From the NCBI GenBank assembly GCA_016748015.1, contig JAAOMT010000439.1:49356-113355 (forward strand): a stretch of 64,000 bases of DNA, in the 5' to 3' direction. The stretch is from Geosiphon pyriformis (Eukaryota; Glomeromycota; Glomeromycetes; Archaeosporales; Geosiphonaceae). The notes beneath the pieces were generated by a model. The model searched no databases and was not told the DNA's origin. It saw only the letters and a program-made list of their open reading frames with translations. Positions 46,901-59,681 of this stretch are shown here, in pieces (positions within the stretch are counted from its first letter, which is position 1; each line of letters begins with the position of its first letter). The translations under genes and the position numbers were made by a program.

Positions 46901-48303
46901 ATGCAGAACTTCAGTCCAACCTCTGCAGTGTTCTAACGGTAAGTACTTGATTTAAAACCTTAATGTTTCATTTAAATTCATTTTACCTTCAATTATACAC
47001 CACATCTATTAGAGCATCATTCGCAAACTCAGGACAGAAGTGGTACCATTTGCTGATAGAATAATGACAACGTTATTGTTGTTGTTTAACACCCAATCAA
47101 AACATTCGACTACTCTGGAAGATGGTTTCTTGGCTGTTGGGGCACTAACAACAGGTTGAGTCAGTCGTTTCATTATCCTATTTATTACTCTTCCTTTTTC
47201 TATGATGTTTATTTTAATACATTGAGTGTGATTTTTAGCTCTTGAGGCTGACTTCACTCGTTATCTCGAAGCTTTTGCTCCATTCCTTTACCACGCCCTT
47301 TCAAATCATGAAGAGCACCAACTTTGCAATATTGCTGTCGGACTAATTGGTGATATTTGTCGTGCCCTTCAAGACCAATCATTGCCTTATTGCGATACTT
47401 TCATGAATGTCTTATTACAAAATCTTCAAGTTCGTAAAATTATTTATTAATATACTAAGCTCTGGTTTTGTATTAATTGGTTAATCTCTTATTTTGGCGT
47501 TATTTTTATTAGAGCCCTGTCCTCCACCGTGATGTAAAACCAGCAATACTTTCATGTTTCGGTGACATAGCTCTTGCTATCAGTGGCAGATTCGACGTTT
47601 ATCTGGAAGTAGTAATGATGGTATTGGCCCAAGCAAGCAATATGCGCGCAGCAGATGTAAGTAATATTATTCCCGCATATATTTTGGTTCCATAAAATTC
47701 ATTATCTCGGCTTTATTACTAGAATAATTACGATATGATTGAGTATGTAAATTTCTTACGCGAAGGTATCCTTGAAGCCTATGTGGGTATTGTGCAAGGC
47801 TTAAAGACCGGAGAAAAAGGTAAGTGTTCGCTGGCGTGATTTCATGAATTACATACTTTCAATCTTCATTTCTTCTGCTTTTTTGTTAGTCGACGCACTT
47901 GCTCCTTATGTAAATCAAATATTTACGTTCTTGTCAATGACATATAATGACCCCGAAAGAGGCGAGTCACTTATCCGTGGAATGATTGGTCTGCTAGGGT
48001 AAGCAACTCGATCAAATTTTGAGTAATATCTCCGGGGTTATGCTATCATTAATTCAATATCATCTTTTATAAAGTGATTTAGCGGAAGCTTTCCAAGGAG
48101 GTCAAATCAAAACCGCTTTCCATCAAGAATGGGTCTCAGCTGTATTAAAGGAAGGCAGGACTAATCGCAACTTGCCCGGCTTAAGAGAAGTCACTCGATG
48201 GGCTAAAGAGGTTTGAATATTACATTTTTGATATTTGTAATACACACAAGGCCTGATTTTTTATATATTTTTTCTTTAGATGGTCAAGAGGGCCAGCCAA
48301 TGA
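43924..48303 (+). CDS. KAP95: Importin subunit beta-1 (karyopherin Kap95/KPNB1), 23 exons
   Basis: Joined exons (43924-43963, 44100-44158, 44263-44367, 44447-44524, 44596-44649, 44731-44877, 44954-45030, 45105-45180, 45258-45407, 45493-45603, 45686-45787, 45858-46274, 46360-46472, 46571-46643, 46734-46805, 46867-46938, 47013-47154, 47239-47429, 47513-47656, 47723-47819, 47890-47998, 48075-48210, 48280-48303) give 862 aa. Yeast and human homologues have 861 and 876. HEAT repeats run throughout; QVVCEATQS, the acidic loop [19 protein letters not shown] and [14 protein letters not shown] are hallmarks. The protein carries importin-alpha/cargo through the nuclear pore and releases it on Ran-GTP binding. 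Introns are short (about 60-140 nt). The intron after exon 5 begins GC, not GT (44650). The frame is kept across all exons. Confidence 0.95.
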
Positions 48304-49716
48304 AATTCGACGAATCATCATATGAACAATGAACAACTCCCTCAATGAATGCTATGTCTATTTGACGAAGCATTTCTCTTTAAACTTCTTGCTTATTATC
48401 CTTAGGTCCTTCCTATCTTGAAATTTAATTTTCTAATGTCCCATTTTATACAGATCCCTTCTGAGGCCTTATTACGTCCCCTTATAAACTTTTTTATCTT
48501 CGACCCTTTTTAACCCCCCCCCCTTCCCTCCCCTTCCCCCCCCTTCCCCTCCCTCAGATACTGGCCCAAATCTTCTCTGCTGTACACACTATCATTTTAC
48601 ATTGACACTTTTCCTACATTCCTATTTTATATTCATAAATCCTTATCCCATTAGCCATTTCCTCTCATCCCTTTCTTTGATAATGTTGATCACAGACTAT
48701 CGATTCACCTTATACACTTCTTTTATTATTGTTTCCCCTTTTTGTATTTTCCCCTAGTTGTTGAATCTTCTGCTTTTGAATTTTCCTTAAAATAAACCTT
48801 ACCCCAATCACAAAAACGCGTTCCTCACCTCTGCGCAATTGCGCGAAAAATAAAAATTCCCAAGCAGGACCGCAAGATTCTCGCATTTCCCTTGTATACA
48901 TATTTATGAATTTCGCCAATCATTTTCTCTGTAAATATTTTGTCAATATATTATACTATAATTTCTCTCACCGAAGCCAGAGTCGGTTGTTGTACTCTCT
49001 TCAACCTTTATCATCAGTATTTTCTAAAGTGCTTTCTCGCTTATAAAGCGATTCCAAAGCGCTCAAAATCCAATTAGATCATCCCCATTAACTTGATTCT
49101 GCATTATTTTGTAGCAACGGAATCATTAACAGGATTAAGAACTATGAAATTTTCCAAATAGTAAAATTATTGGGTCGTAGGAGTCATCAAGGTAATCTTT
49201 CAATTAAAAGGCGGTGTAAGCCTTGGAAATATTTCAATACTTTTACTTTTTGATGCTTTAAGCCATTTATTATGTAGTATTGCATTCTTTAGTATAATTA
49301 AATTTGGCGTCACCATATTGAAAGGCTGATCGACATTCCTGACACGTGATTACTGGATCTTTGATTTGACTAATAAAATCAAGCCTGAAGATCAACATAA
49401 ATAGTTTTTGACCCTTTCAAAATTTAAAGAAAATTGGTCCAAAGATCCCGTTATTAATCGCTCTTTTCTATATTACATCAGCGTAGTCGAACTTGCGGAG
49501 AAAAAGATTATGTCAAATGCCTTGCCTTGAAAATGATCTATTTTAAATATTATAATTGTCAATTATCATTTTAATCTTAAGGACACTGAGTAATCTTTGC
49601 GCATACACCCAACTAATTTTGATAGGGCAAGATTCTGAGAATTCTCTAGAAATGCTTCGTGGGGAAGTCATCTATTATTGACTAATTTTACACCTAATTA
49701 AGATTAATTTTGGGGT
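48304..49716. other. Convergent intergenic region (importin / eS1)
   Basis: Contains the 3' UTRs of both genes. Notable items are a C-rich tract at 48514-48555 (separate entry) and a perfect 12-bp palindrome GCGCAATTGCGC at 48833-48844. I see no further coding region. Confidence 0.6.
48514..48555. repeat. C-rich tract (G-rich on minus strand)
   Basis: Runs of 3 to 11 C separated by TT or T, so the minus strand has at least five G-runs of three or more. This could form a G-quadruplex (minus) or i-motif (plus). It stands out in an AT-rich genome. It lies about 210 bp after the importin stop, in or just past the 3' UTR. Confidence 0.7.
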
Positions 49717-51220
49717 TTATACTTTTTCCAAGATCACAGGCTCCTTGAATTCTCCTCGAGCTCCGCCAACTTTAGCTCCCGTGTCAAGTGAATCACTATG
49801 AAGTTCCAACAATTTTTGTACATCAAATTTAGGACTTTTTAAGATCTTGACTTTTCGAATGAATACCTAAAGCAACACGATCACAAATCAGTTAGACAAT
49901 CTGTGAGCCGTTGAATAGGCCAAAAATGCTTTGGCATAGAAGAATAACAAAATGATAAATCTCGATGTAAAAGTTGTATATATCTTACCGATTGTAAAGG
50001 ATATATGCCTTGACATGCTTTTTCAATTTCACGACCGATGACCTCGGGCACAAGTTTCAGCACCAACTCCTTTAAATCGACAGTCGATACTTGACTCGTC
50101 ATGATTTCAAACATCTTCTTGCGGATTTGACGAATTTGTGAGCTTTGTGCATATGTGGTTTTTTTTATTTGGTTTGGTCGTTTTTTTGTGAAGGCAATGG
50201 CAAAAAGGCGAAGCAAATATCCATCGGTAGTCTTTACGTCCACATGAGCTTCGATTAGAGACTAAAGAAATATGATTGAGTCTATATTTTTCGGAATATA
50301 TTTAAACAATGATTTAAATAATATGCCTCCCTTTAACTTACTTGCCATTTTCGCACCAAAGACCGAAGCTTGTCCGAGGTAAAATCCATTCCGTGAAAGT
50401 TAGTAAGCAGGTTCTTACCTTGAACTTCATCAACTCGAAGTTTGATCTTTCGGAAGTACTGTTGCTCATCTTTATTCAGGTCAGCCAATGAAGTCTCGAA
50501 TACACGGCCTTTCAAGGCATCGTTGGCATTTTCTGGTCATAATAGGAAATTTGGAATAGAAGGACGAAGGTATATTGATAATACTTGAGCTGTTTGAAGC
50601 TATTATAAAGCAAATCATAATCCACTCGTACAAAATATACTTACTTAAACCTTGAGTACGGTTTACCAAGGTCTTTCCGACATTCCTCACTTCAAAGATT
50701 GAGGGAGCCTTCACGTCGTACCAGTCTTTACGAGTGAATGGATCGATGCTGTTTTTAATGTATCGAAATGAAAAATCAGTTTAGAGCAGTCATTTTGATT
50801 AATGTTCGATCAGGATGAAAGTCTATTTTTCGCCTTCATAAAATTAGGAATAAACGAAATAAATTTTTTCCCTCGAAATCTAGCTATTGATAGGCTTTTG
50901 TATCGGACGGCAAAAATTTTCAGGACAGGCTCCCAAAAAGTCGCTCAAAATTTAGAGCTTTATCTCTTTTAATAAAGGGAACTTACATTTTCTTCTTTAA
51001 ACCCTTCTTTCCTTTACTAAGACGCTTATTCTAAGGCCCACAAAGCAACATATTAGTTTTTTAGAAGAAATCAATAGAAATAAACTGCAAAAAAGAGAAT
51101 TTCTTTTACCTTGCCAACGGCTATTATTTATGAGGAAGTTGCAAACATAAAGTTTCAAAAAGAGCAATGTAAGGTTGGATGGACGAAATTCAAAATTGAT
51201 ATCTAAGGTCACCTACCCAT
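49717..51220 (-). CDS. RPS1: 40S ribosomal protein eS1 (S3a/S1), 7 exons
   Basis: Exons (minus strand) 51220-51217, 51120-51110, 51030-50987, 50748-50645, 50532-50342, 50261-49989 and 49866-49717 total 777 nt (258 aa), the usual length for S3a. Recognisable conserved blocks are [92 protein letters not shown] and [19 protein letters not shown]. It is a structural component of the small ribosomal subunit near the mRNA exit site. The first exon is only ATGG and the second only 11 nt, a pattern common in fungal ribosomal protein genes, where early introns often affect expression. It is divergent from the Lunapark-like gene. Confidence 0.95.
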
Positions 51221-51810
51221 TTTGAAGCTCTACAGTAATGAAAAAGAGCAACACAGAAAGAATCTCCTTTGAAGAGATCAAAAAATTTTATTATACACTA
51301 TGACGTCATCAATATAAATTTTTATTGGCCTGAAACTCGGGACTGGTGTTCCCACCATGAAGCAGGATCACCCAAGATTTTAGGAATCCAATCATCATTA
51401 TGATAACCGAACATGTGAGGTGAGACTCCCACGTGTCGATCTCGGACCACAATTCTGGTAATGCCGAGAAATTTGTTCATTCGAACCACTTATAAAGCAC
51501 CACAACTTAAATTTTTCACAGCCATTTGCTAAGTAAATCAGTTAACTTTGTACGTCTTTTCCGCTTTTACTTTAGTATATTGGGAAAAATTCGATGATAA
51601 ATGTCACTTGAAAAGAACGAGGCATTCAACCTATCCCTTTTTAGTTAACATAACTATAACAGTTGAGAAATTTAGTGACAATTTTTTGACCAAATATTTT
51701 CTTTCTAAAATATTACCTTTATATTTCTCTTTTGAAATCTCAAGAAAATCATCCATAAACTGTAACTATATTAGTTAGACGTTGACGCGTCTTCTGTATT
51801 GATTGTCAAA
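51221..51810. promoter_or_regulatory. Divergent region between eS1 and Lunapark-like genes
   Basis: 590 bp separating the two start codons; promoters and 5' UTRs of both genes must lie here. A pyrimidine-rich sequence precedes the eS1 start on its strand. No named motif is assigned. Confidence 0.45.
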
Positions 51811-53064
51811 ATGGGAGCATTGATATCCCGTTTCCAGTCGCGAGGTGACGACGATTATGAAAAGATTCTTTCAGAACTCGATGACAATATTCGCCGTGCG
51901 GAAGTTCGTCTTGCTGAAATAAAAATTCGGGAAAGACGTGCCATGATAGTTTGGCTTGTTAATTCCACATTAATGTATGTTATTTATGTGATTGGGTATT
52001 TGTATTTTGCCTGGCAGAAATCGGGAAACGACAATTGGGATGTTTGGGCATTGAAGATCGCACCAGTTTTTACTGTCCCCGCTCTCATTCTTATTGTCAA
52101 GAATTTCCTTGCGTTATGGTACAAACGACGAGAGTCCAACGAAGAAACCCAACTTCGACATCTTCGGGCAAAACAAAAGTTAAAAGTGGAAGAACTGAAA
52201 AAAAAAACCGGTTATTATGCAACTAAGACGCTTCTTGAACGATTTGATTCTCCCAAAACTCAGAATCAATTGGGAAATCCAATTACTTCTGCTCAAATGG
52301 GATCATTTTTACGGTCAGGAACTCCGGGAGAAATCCCAATTCTTCGTCAACGTCCTGTCCACTCCCAATCCACACCACCTTTGGATGGACTAAACGGGGA
52401 CACTTCAAAATTATCAAAAATCGAAGATTATAATAGCCCTGGATCTTTGACTACTCCACGCTCATATACATATCCTCCTCCCACTCCTGATTCAATCACT
52501 CCTTTACAGCGACATTGGTATGACAAGCTTGTTGACGTAATTGTTGGTGATGAAGGTCCAGAGACGAAGTACGCTTTAATTTGTGAGAATTGTCACGTAC
52601 ACAATGGGCTGGTGTTGTCGCAAGAAATTGAAGATATTCAATATATGTGCCCAAAGTGTAATCATTTTAATCCATCTCGACGTAGCATTCGAGAAGGTAA
52701 CTTCAGCAAGAATAATGGGCACAGCAATAACAAGTTGAGCAATTTTAAAATGGATAAAAGCTTAAAACAAACTTTAGACTCAGTGACACCGAGACGAGGT
52801 AGATCAACTACGCCACGTTCAATGAGTCGAGAGTCTTCTACAGATCAAGATGAAAGGAGAGATATTTATGACGACTTTGGAGATGATGGGCTTGCTGTTA
52901 GTAAAAGGTTGGCCTCAAGATCAACAAGCAGGACGAGGACTAGTCCAAGTCAAATTCGAGTTGAAAATCTTAATACCAGTGAAGAAGTTGTTAATAAGCC
53001 AAATGGAAGTGAAAGTAGTGGTAGCTCTGAGAGTGGCAACGATCACGATGAAGTCACGATTTGA
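51811..53064 (+). CDS. LNP1: Lunapark-like ER three-way junction protein (Lnp1)
   Basis: Intronless, 417 aa from ATG at 51811. I chose it over the upstream in-frame TTG because MGALISRF carries the N-terminal Gly of a myristoylation site, as in Lunapark. A coiled coil (about 15-45) and two transmembrane segments follow: VWLVNSTLMYVIYVIGYLYF and IAPVFTVPALILIVKNFLAL, with a short loop. A second basic coiled coil comes next. A C-terminal zinc ribbon, CENCHVHNGL ... YMCPKCNHFNPSRR, has the CxxC...CxxC pattern of the family. The Ser/Arg-rich tail is disordered. The protein stabilises three-way junctions of tubular ER. Family assignment rests on domain order and the zinc motif. Confidence 0.9.
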   Translation: MGALISRFQSRGDDDYEKILSELDDNIRRAEVRLAEIKIRERRAMIVWLVNSTLMYVIYVIGYLYFAWQKSGNDNWDVWALKIAPVFTVPALILIVKNFLALWYKRRESNEETQLRHLRAKQKLKVEELKKKTGYYATKTLLERFDSPKTQNQLGNPITSAQMGSFLRSGTPGEIPILRQRPVHSQSTPPLDGLNGDTSKLSKIEDYNSPGSLTTPRSYTYPPPTPDSITPLQRHWYDKLVDVIVGDEGPETKYALICENCHVHNGLVLSQEIEDIQYMCPKCNHFNPSRRSIREGNFSKNNGHSNNKLSNFKMDKSLKQTLDSVTPRRGRSTTPRSMSRESSTDQDERRDIYDDFGDDGLAVSKRLASRSTSRTRTSPSQIRVENLNTSEEVVNKPNGSESSGSSESGNDHDEVTI

Positions 53065-56000
53065 TAATTCCAATTTCACCTTCAGGAAAGTTGTTGATAA
53101 AGAAGAAATTGAGACATTAACAGTTTTTCCCTCTGTGCCTCTTTATGGACTCAATATTACCCTTTCTACTTCCTTTTTCTCTCATACCTTTCCTGATAAA
53201 TAATCTCCTGTTTATAATTTCTAAATTTTCGAATTGCAAATAATAATAGGAATTCAAATACACTTGGTGTTTCAAATGTCTTTAAAGAACATTTTTATAG
53301 TATTAGCCTCCCATTTTATCCGAATAATGCTATTTTTTTAATATTAAAACTCTTTAAAATATTTTGATTTAATAAATACATCAGTTATAGCATTGACGGA
53401 GGTTGCTTTACTGAAGAACAATTTTTTAATCATTATTGGTGAAAGTTTAATTAATCAAATCATAATGCCTTAATGTCAACGGCCTGACTCTAAACCATAT
53501 CCTCTATTTCAACCACAAAAACCATCATGGCGATTCGGCGAAGCGATAGAATATTTGGGTCAAAGAAATGGGAGATTTTAAGAGAGGAATATCCCTTACA
53601 CAACATCTTGGGACAAATCATTGAGCGATTCAATCTCGCCGATGATTTTTGAATTTTTTTCACATTTAAATTGCGCAATAAGATGGACGAAACCATCCTG
53701 ACTTTACTCTTCTGTTAATACTAGCATTTTGGCAGTTGAAGAGATACAACCCTTTTTCCTAATATATACCAAGAGATTGCGTTATTCCGTCGTGTCAAAG
53801 CGATAAATTTTTACGAAGCATATTAAGAGGCCGCCAAAAACAAACAAATAAAAGTACTACAAATAGTAAATTTCCATTCACAAATCTTTTGAACTATAAT
53901 TATCGTTAATCACAATTCAATCATGTGGGATCAGAACTAAAATAGGTTTCAAACTGATAAACACTTCCATTTGCCTTGGAACTTACAAATCCAAAAGCAA
54001 AAAAAAAATTCAAATCAATCATTTTTTTTTTTCAAAAGCTCAATATTCAATCATCAATTGTTACTACTAATCATCAGTGACAAAAAAAGAGAATAAAGCT
54101 TTATTCCATAAGTGGGAGATTTTTATGCGTTATTTTTTGTTTGTTTGGTTGTTGGTATAGGTATGAATAGCTATCATTATTTTTGGCGACTATTAAGAAA
54201 CTATTTGATTTTAAAGATTGTTGGCATTCGTTCTTTTGGATGGCAGGTGTGGTGGTAGTTGGTGATTTTGACTTATCCGTAGATGATGATGGCGAATAAA
54301 AAATCAGGTCATTAAAGTGAGTGTTGGCAAAAAATGTATCTAGTACATTAAATATATAACGTTGCAGAATTCTATCTATAGTTACCGTATACTATATACT
54401 TTAAAATTTACTAATCTAAAGCTTACAACTTTTAAAAAAAAGTGGAAGAAGAGGGATGAGATAGGATGGAATGGAATGGTGAAAAAAAATTCGGGAAACC
54501 CAAACCGTGCGGAATCCGACAAAAAATGGAAACGAACCAAACCAAAATACTAGGAATAATTAAAAACTGTCGTATATTGCTCAATCAACTATATAGGGGT
54601 GGTAGGAAAAATCTATATGTTTATAAAAAGAATGAGGAGGTTAAGGCGAAGGGAAAGTTTGAGTGGTTGAATTGGATGTTGGGTGATTGATTGATTGGTT
54701 AGCTGTAATTTTTTGTTGTTGATAAGGTTGGAAGGGATTATTGGTTGTCTAGATTTGTATGTAGATGTATGGTATCAGGTGGTAGGTTCATTAGGGTCAA
54801 AAAGCTCCTGTTATAGGTCATGGCTTTGATCTTAACGTCATGTTGGGAAGAACATTAAGCTAAAACATTTAAACAGCTCCCAGATATCTTGGGATCAGAG
54901 GCCACATATAGCACCCGATAAGGACTATCGAACTGGACACTCTACCATATACTCGAATACACATGAACCATCTATCTATCATCGACAAACTCTCTAGTAC
55001 ATACAAACAAAAGTTAGCGGTGAAGAAACGGAGGAAAAGCAACTAAATAATGATTTTGATGATGCTTGGGAAACAAAAATAAATCCAGCTTTGGATTTTA
55101 TTTGTTGTTCGGTTTGTGGGTTCGGTTGGTGAATCGGTTATGGAACAAGGTGTTTTGGAGGTTGGAAATTTTGAAGGATAATTATAATTGCCAATGATAG
55201 CTTGTGTCATTCTGATCACTAAGCGTTGATACTGACTTAGAGTTATTAGGATCCGTTTGAAATATAATTTAAATAGGACGAACGCATCTTAAAAGATCCC
55301 ACTGTACAGAAATGAGTTTGAAAAAAAAAATTGCAAGGAAAAAAAGATTAACAAGTTAAGGGTCCAGAAATAAGGGAAAGGGAAAGAGAAGGCGAAAGAG
55401 AAATAATAATGTACATTTGATCCTGTACTTTTACTAAATAGCTATTCGTCTGGTTTAATTATGGTTTTTATAGTTCTAGACCGACGTGCTATTTGTGGAA
55501 ATGGAAAAGTGTATGTATAAATGTGTATGTATGTATATATGTAAGTGTGTATGTAAAATCTAAGAGGTAGTTGTACCAAAAGGATAAAGGGAAAGACGCG
55601 TACGTACACGAATAAAAAGTTTTTATAAAACTTGATATCACGCGAAACCACGTCTTGACCATATTATTAATATTTTAAACTACTAGTGAAAAGAAATGTC
55701 CATGTCTAAATTATGTATGTATATGTATTGTATATATTACTTGTAAAGCTCACATCTATATAATAAAAAATAAAAATAAAATAAAAAAAAGGGTTTTGAA
55801 AGGCAGGTCTTGTTGCGATCCAGGCAACGAAAAGAGTATTTGTAATTTTAAATTGTTCGTGACTTCTAAATTAAAGTAAACAAGAAAAAAAATATACAAC
55901 AAACGAACGAATGCCATCACGTGGCCGTACGCAAGTTTGAAAAAAGAGGGCGACATGAAAAAAAATTGCGACATTTCCCGGAAGAAACGAGAAAAAGATT

Positions 56001-56237
56001 CTATAAAAAATGTTCTTTGGAATTCATGATACATATATATATATACTGAGTCAAGGATGAAATACTTTTTTTACTCGCACGAGGCAAAATGGTAGACCGA
56101 ATTAAATGTTTCTTTTTGGGTAAAATAATGATTGTTCCTTTGAAAATTGAAATATAGTAGGAAAAAAAAAAAGAGAAGGGGAGAATTCTATCACGCATGA
56201 ATAAATTTTCACAAGTATTAAAGCAATGACAGCCGAA
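53065..56237. other. Intergenic region between convergent genes
   Basis: 3.2 kb with no gene I can support. It holds the 3' UTR of the Lunapark-like gene on the left and of the GATA-like/PHD gene on the right. An open frame of 41 codons starting at 53527 (plus strand) has no recognised similarity. The sequence is AT-rich with short A and T runs and TATG/TGTA-rich tracts near 55500-55760. Confidence 0.5.
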
Positions 56238-59066
56238 TTAAGACCGCTTCGAATTGCGAGAAGTGCGTGGTCGCGAAGAAGTGCCAACGATGGAGGCGCT
56301 AATAGTAACGGCTGAATCACTTGAAGTCGATGTTTGAGTTTTTGGCGTCGACATAAGTGGAAGTTGTTTACGAGCGAATTCAACCACGATTCGCTTCCTA
56401 AGCAAATTATCATGGCAGCTGGCTTCGCAATACCATGGTTCTTCATTAAAAACCGTTTCATCGTGGATTCCGGTTGAATTGCATTTTTGGTGGAAGGCGC
56501 GAGGGCAACCCTCGCATCGGACAAGTACATTGCCTACACAAGATTCCTTCCTGTGACAGGACGTGCAATCTAGAAATGAACAAAGAAAGTGATGAAATCA
56601 GTAATCGTTGATAAAAATGAGATCAATTTTAATTGAAATAATTGACCAATACATACAGAGTTGCAATACTGGTCGATCACGACTAGCAACCGGTTCATCG
56701 GCGAAACCTGTTAAATCCAGCCGCGGAAGTTTACATGCGAACCCATATCCTTTGTAATCACATCCGTGCTTGCTATTGATTGATAGAGAGAGATATTTAA
56801 CGTCAAGTATAAATTTCCGTAAATTCAACAAAAATGATAAAAAAAGAACTTACTTGCAAAGAGTTCTCTTTCCCCAAGGCCCAGGACGCCAATTGACACC
56901 TTCCGTTGTACCACAATATCGACACCAGTCTATTCCTGATTGAGTTAAAGACTCGAAAATCGTGGGTGATTTTGTGGGTCGTGGCTCGCATTGTTCAATA
57001 CCTTCCATCGGGTTTTCCTCATGTTCTTGATGGTCAGGATCCGCTGAACTGAGTGATTCAGCCGGGGAGGAACTTTCCACGAAAGGTGTATTGGGCAAGC
57101 TTTTGCTCAATTTCTTTTGGCCGACAGGAATAGTGCTGATAATGATTGGAGCTGGTTTCAAAGCGACCTTAGTCCGTTTAGTCGAGTTATTGGCAGATTT
57201 GATGCTTTTACTTTTGGTAGCCTGTAGGGCAGCCTTCATCTTTGCTACTCCATTTTTGTTCTTGTTCAGGTTAGAACCCGATGAGCTAGTCTTCTTCTTT
57301 TTAAGCTGTTTTTGGGCCTTGTTTGGGATCTTCTTATTGACCAGAGATATGACCTTCTTGGTGGCTGTGGTAACCGAGCCTGAGGGTCGATATTCTGTAT
57401 CATCCTCATCGCTAGATACGGAATCACTACTGCAAAGATAATCATCAATCGCCGTCGTGGTATCATGTGAACGTATCAAAGCCGCTTCTTCGTCAACATT
57501 AATCCCGATTATGGTTTCATCAGTTGTCTGATTATCGGAACAAACTTTTTTGTTTACTTTCCTAGAAGTATTTTTGAAAGTTTTGTTGTCGGAATTCGTT
57601 TCAAGCGATTTCCACTCATAATCGGAATTAGTGTCGTCAGAATAAGGGTAAGATTTCCGTTTTCGGCCATTACCACTTATTAACTCTGGGGTTTTTAACG
57701 GTGGACTTGGGGCGTCGTTATTAATCGTGATATAATTTGGTCGTGTATTTTGATGGCTACGCACATCAGATGATGTTTGGATTTCTCTCGAAGCTTTCAT
57801 TGCGTCAATAACAGCCGCATTAGAGGTTGAGCTAGATGTGATAGATGTATCTTTGTGATCACTGCTGTCTTTGTCATCATTTTCTTCCATATGTTCATCC
57901 TTTTTGGTAATGACCTCTCGAAGATCATGAGACAACAACTTCGGATTAATAACAGAGATAGGAGATTCTTCTATCAATGATAATGCGGAAACAGGAATCA
58001 TCTTATTTTCAATTTCATCCACAAACTTGAGATCACGAATGTGCTTATTTATAATAGGAGCATCCCCTAAAGATGTAGAAGAATCTAGAGATGATGATGA
58101 TGATGATGATGTCGAATTGGAGGCGTTATTCATTGGCGTGCTAGACTGAGAATTGGAGATTGCATGCGACGATGTATCAGCATCGGATTCATTATAAAAC
58201 AAATTAAACAATTCTTCCTCACAAGGCAAAAACCCAGTTGGAGAGGTTGGGGATAATGGTGGAGAATTGTGTTGACCAGGTGTAGAAACGTCGGTATCGG
58301 ATGAAGTATCGCTATCAAAATGGATCACCTTCATCAAATCTTGATCATATTTTGACATTTCATCGGAAAAGAATACATCATGAAGGAGACTATTCTTGGG
58401 TTTTTCCTTTGAGAAACTGTCATAACTGATCGCAGGTAATTGTTCCAGAAGGAAAAGTGGTGCTTCATTCTGAACAGTATGAACAATTTGTGGATATTGT
58501 GACTGAAGATGATGTTGAGTTACAGTTGGAACACTCGAAGTGAGTTTTGATTGAGCGATACTAGATGGAGCAATTATCGATTGTTGATCTTGTTTTAATT
58601 TTTGAGTAGGAACCGTTTGATTCGCGACAATTACTTGTGGTCGATTATATTGGCGTTGAGATAATGCATTTGTTGAAACCAAGTGCTGTTGTGACTGCGG
58701 GTGAGGAATCGATTGATTCATGGGAGGAATATTATTAGCGGATCGGTTGCTAATTTCAATTCCTTGGATTGACCAAAATTTAGTTTTGCATTTATTACAT
58801 GCCGCTTGGTCCAGAATGGATTCTAGAGACATTCCAGTTTGAAGCAAAATACTCGTATTAGGTGTACAAATTTCGCAATAACCAATAATTGCCAATAAAT
58901 CATTTGATGATGGAGGACTAGATCTTTGGGAGTGCTGTCGACGTTCAGGTGTTGATGAAACGGCTCTTTGATGCTGTTGCTTGACTTGGACTGGATGAGG
59001 TGGAACATGATGGGGATGGGGATGAGAATGATGGTGATGGGAATGGGAATGAGAATGATGATCTAG

Positions 59067-59114
<48 letters not shown>

Positions 59115-59681
59115 GTTGTTGTTGTTGTTATTATTATTATGAGAAGGTTGTTGCTGATGCTGACGATGAATCGGTAATGATTGATAGGCTTGGTGATGGT
59201 GATGCATCGGTGATTGCTGATAATAAGCAGGATAGGATTGTATTGTCTGATGATAATAGCCACCACCAGACGAATGATGGTTATAATGATCCATCAAAGG
59301 AAATGTAGGCGATGGAATTGATTGGGAAGCTGGTGAGATTCTATTATAGATATCATCTTTTGACGATGAAATATTATTCATCGAGAAATCACCAAGACTA
59401 GAAAATTGTGTTGGTACAATTATTTGTGGTTGTAGCGACGATGGGTACTGACGATTTTGAGGCAACGAATTCCTTTGTGATTGGTGCTGCTGTTGATTCG
59501 GAAGATGGGAAATTTGAGCTGGTGAAATTGGTAGAATTTGACGGGGTTGACTGTAATAGTCATGAGATTGACTCCCATTGTTTTTATGAGTAGAGTTCGA
59601 AGAGTTTACGTTCGGTGAACTTGCACGACTGTTACTGCGTGGTTGTGAGATGGATTTTTTTATGCTCGATGTACTTGCCAT
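56238..59681 (-). CDS. GATA-like zinc finger plus PHD finger regulator, 3 exons
   Basis: Exons 59681-56854, 56772-56657 and 56569-56238 (GT-AG introns of 81 and 87 nt) give 3,276 nt, 1,091 aa. Residues 1-250 are Ser/Gln/His/Asn low complexity, with about 26 consecutive Asn and a His-rich run. A Cys pair module (CEICTPN ... CNKC) lies near 270-310. The middle is Ser/acidic and basic (KKVISLVNKKIP). A GATA-like finger spans exons 1 and 2: CRYCGTTEGVNWRPGPWGKRTLC, then NKHGC, where His occupies the usual third-from-last position of CNACG. A PHD finger in exon 3 has CTSCHRKE, CVGNVLVRCEGC, HQKC and CEASC (C4HC3). Probably nuclear, binding DNA and histone tails; targets unknown. Confidence 0.85.
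59067..59140. repeat. Trinucleotide tract encoding poly-Asn
   Basis: (ATT)n with a central (GTT)n on the plus strand, which gives mixed AAT and AAC codons in the minus-strand GATA/PHD gene. The homopolymer lies just before a His/Ser-rich stretch. Confidence 0.85.

Noticed and set aside
53527-53652. Small 41-codon plus-strand frame
   Set aside because: No similarity, no promoter or neighbour support; below what chance allows in 3.2 kb.
54466-54690. 74-codon frame in the convergent intergenic region
   Set aside because: Low-complexity Lys/Asn composition, no recognised domain and no splice partner.
59000-59308. Plus-strand frame with poly-Tyr and poly-Cys
   Set aside because: Antisense of the poly-Asn tract of the GATA/PHD gene.
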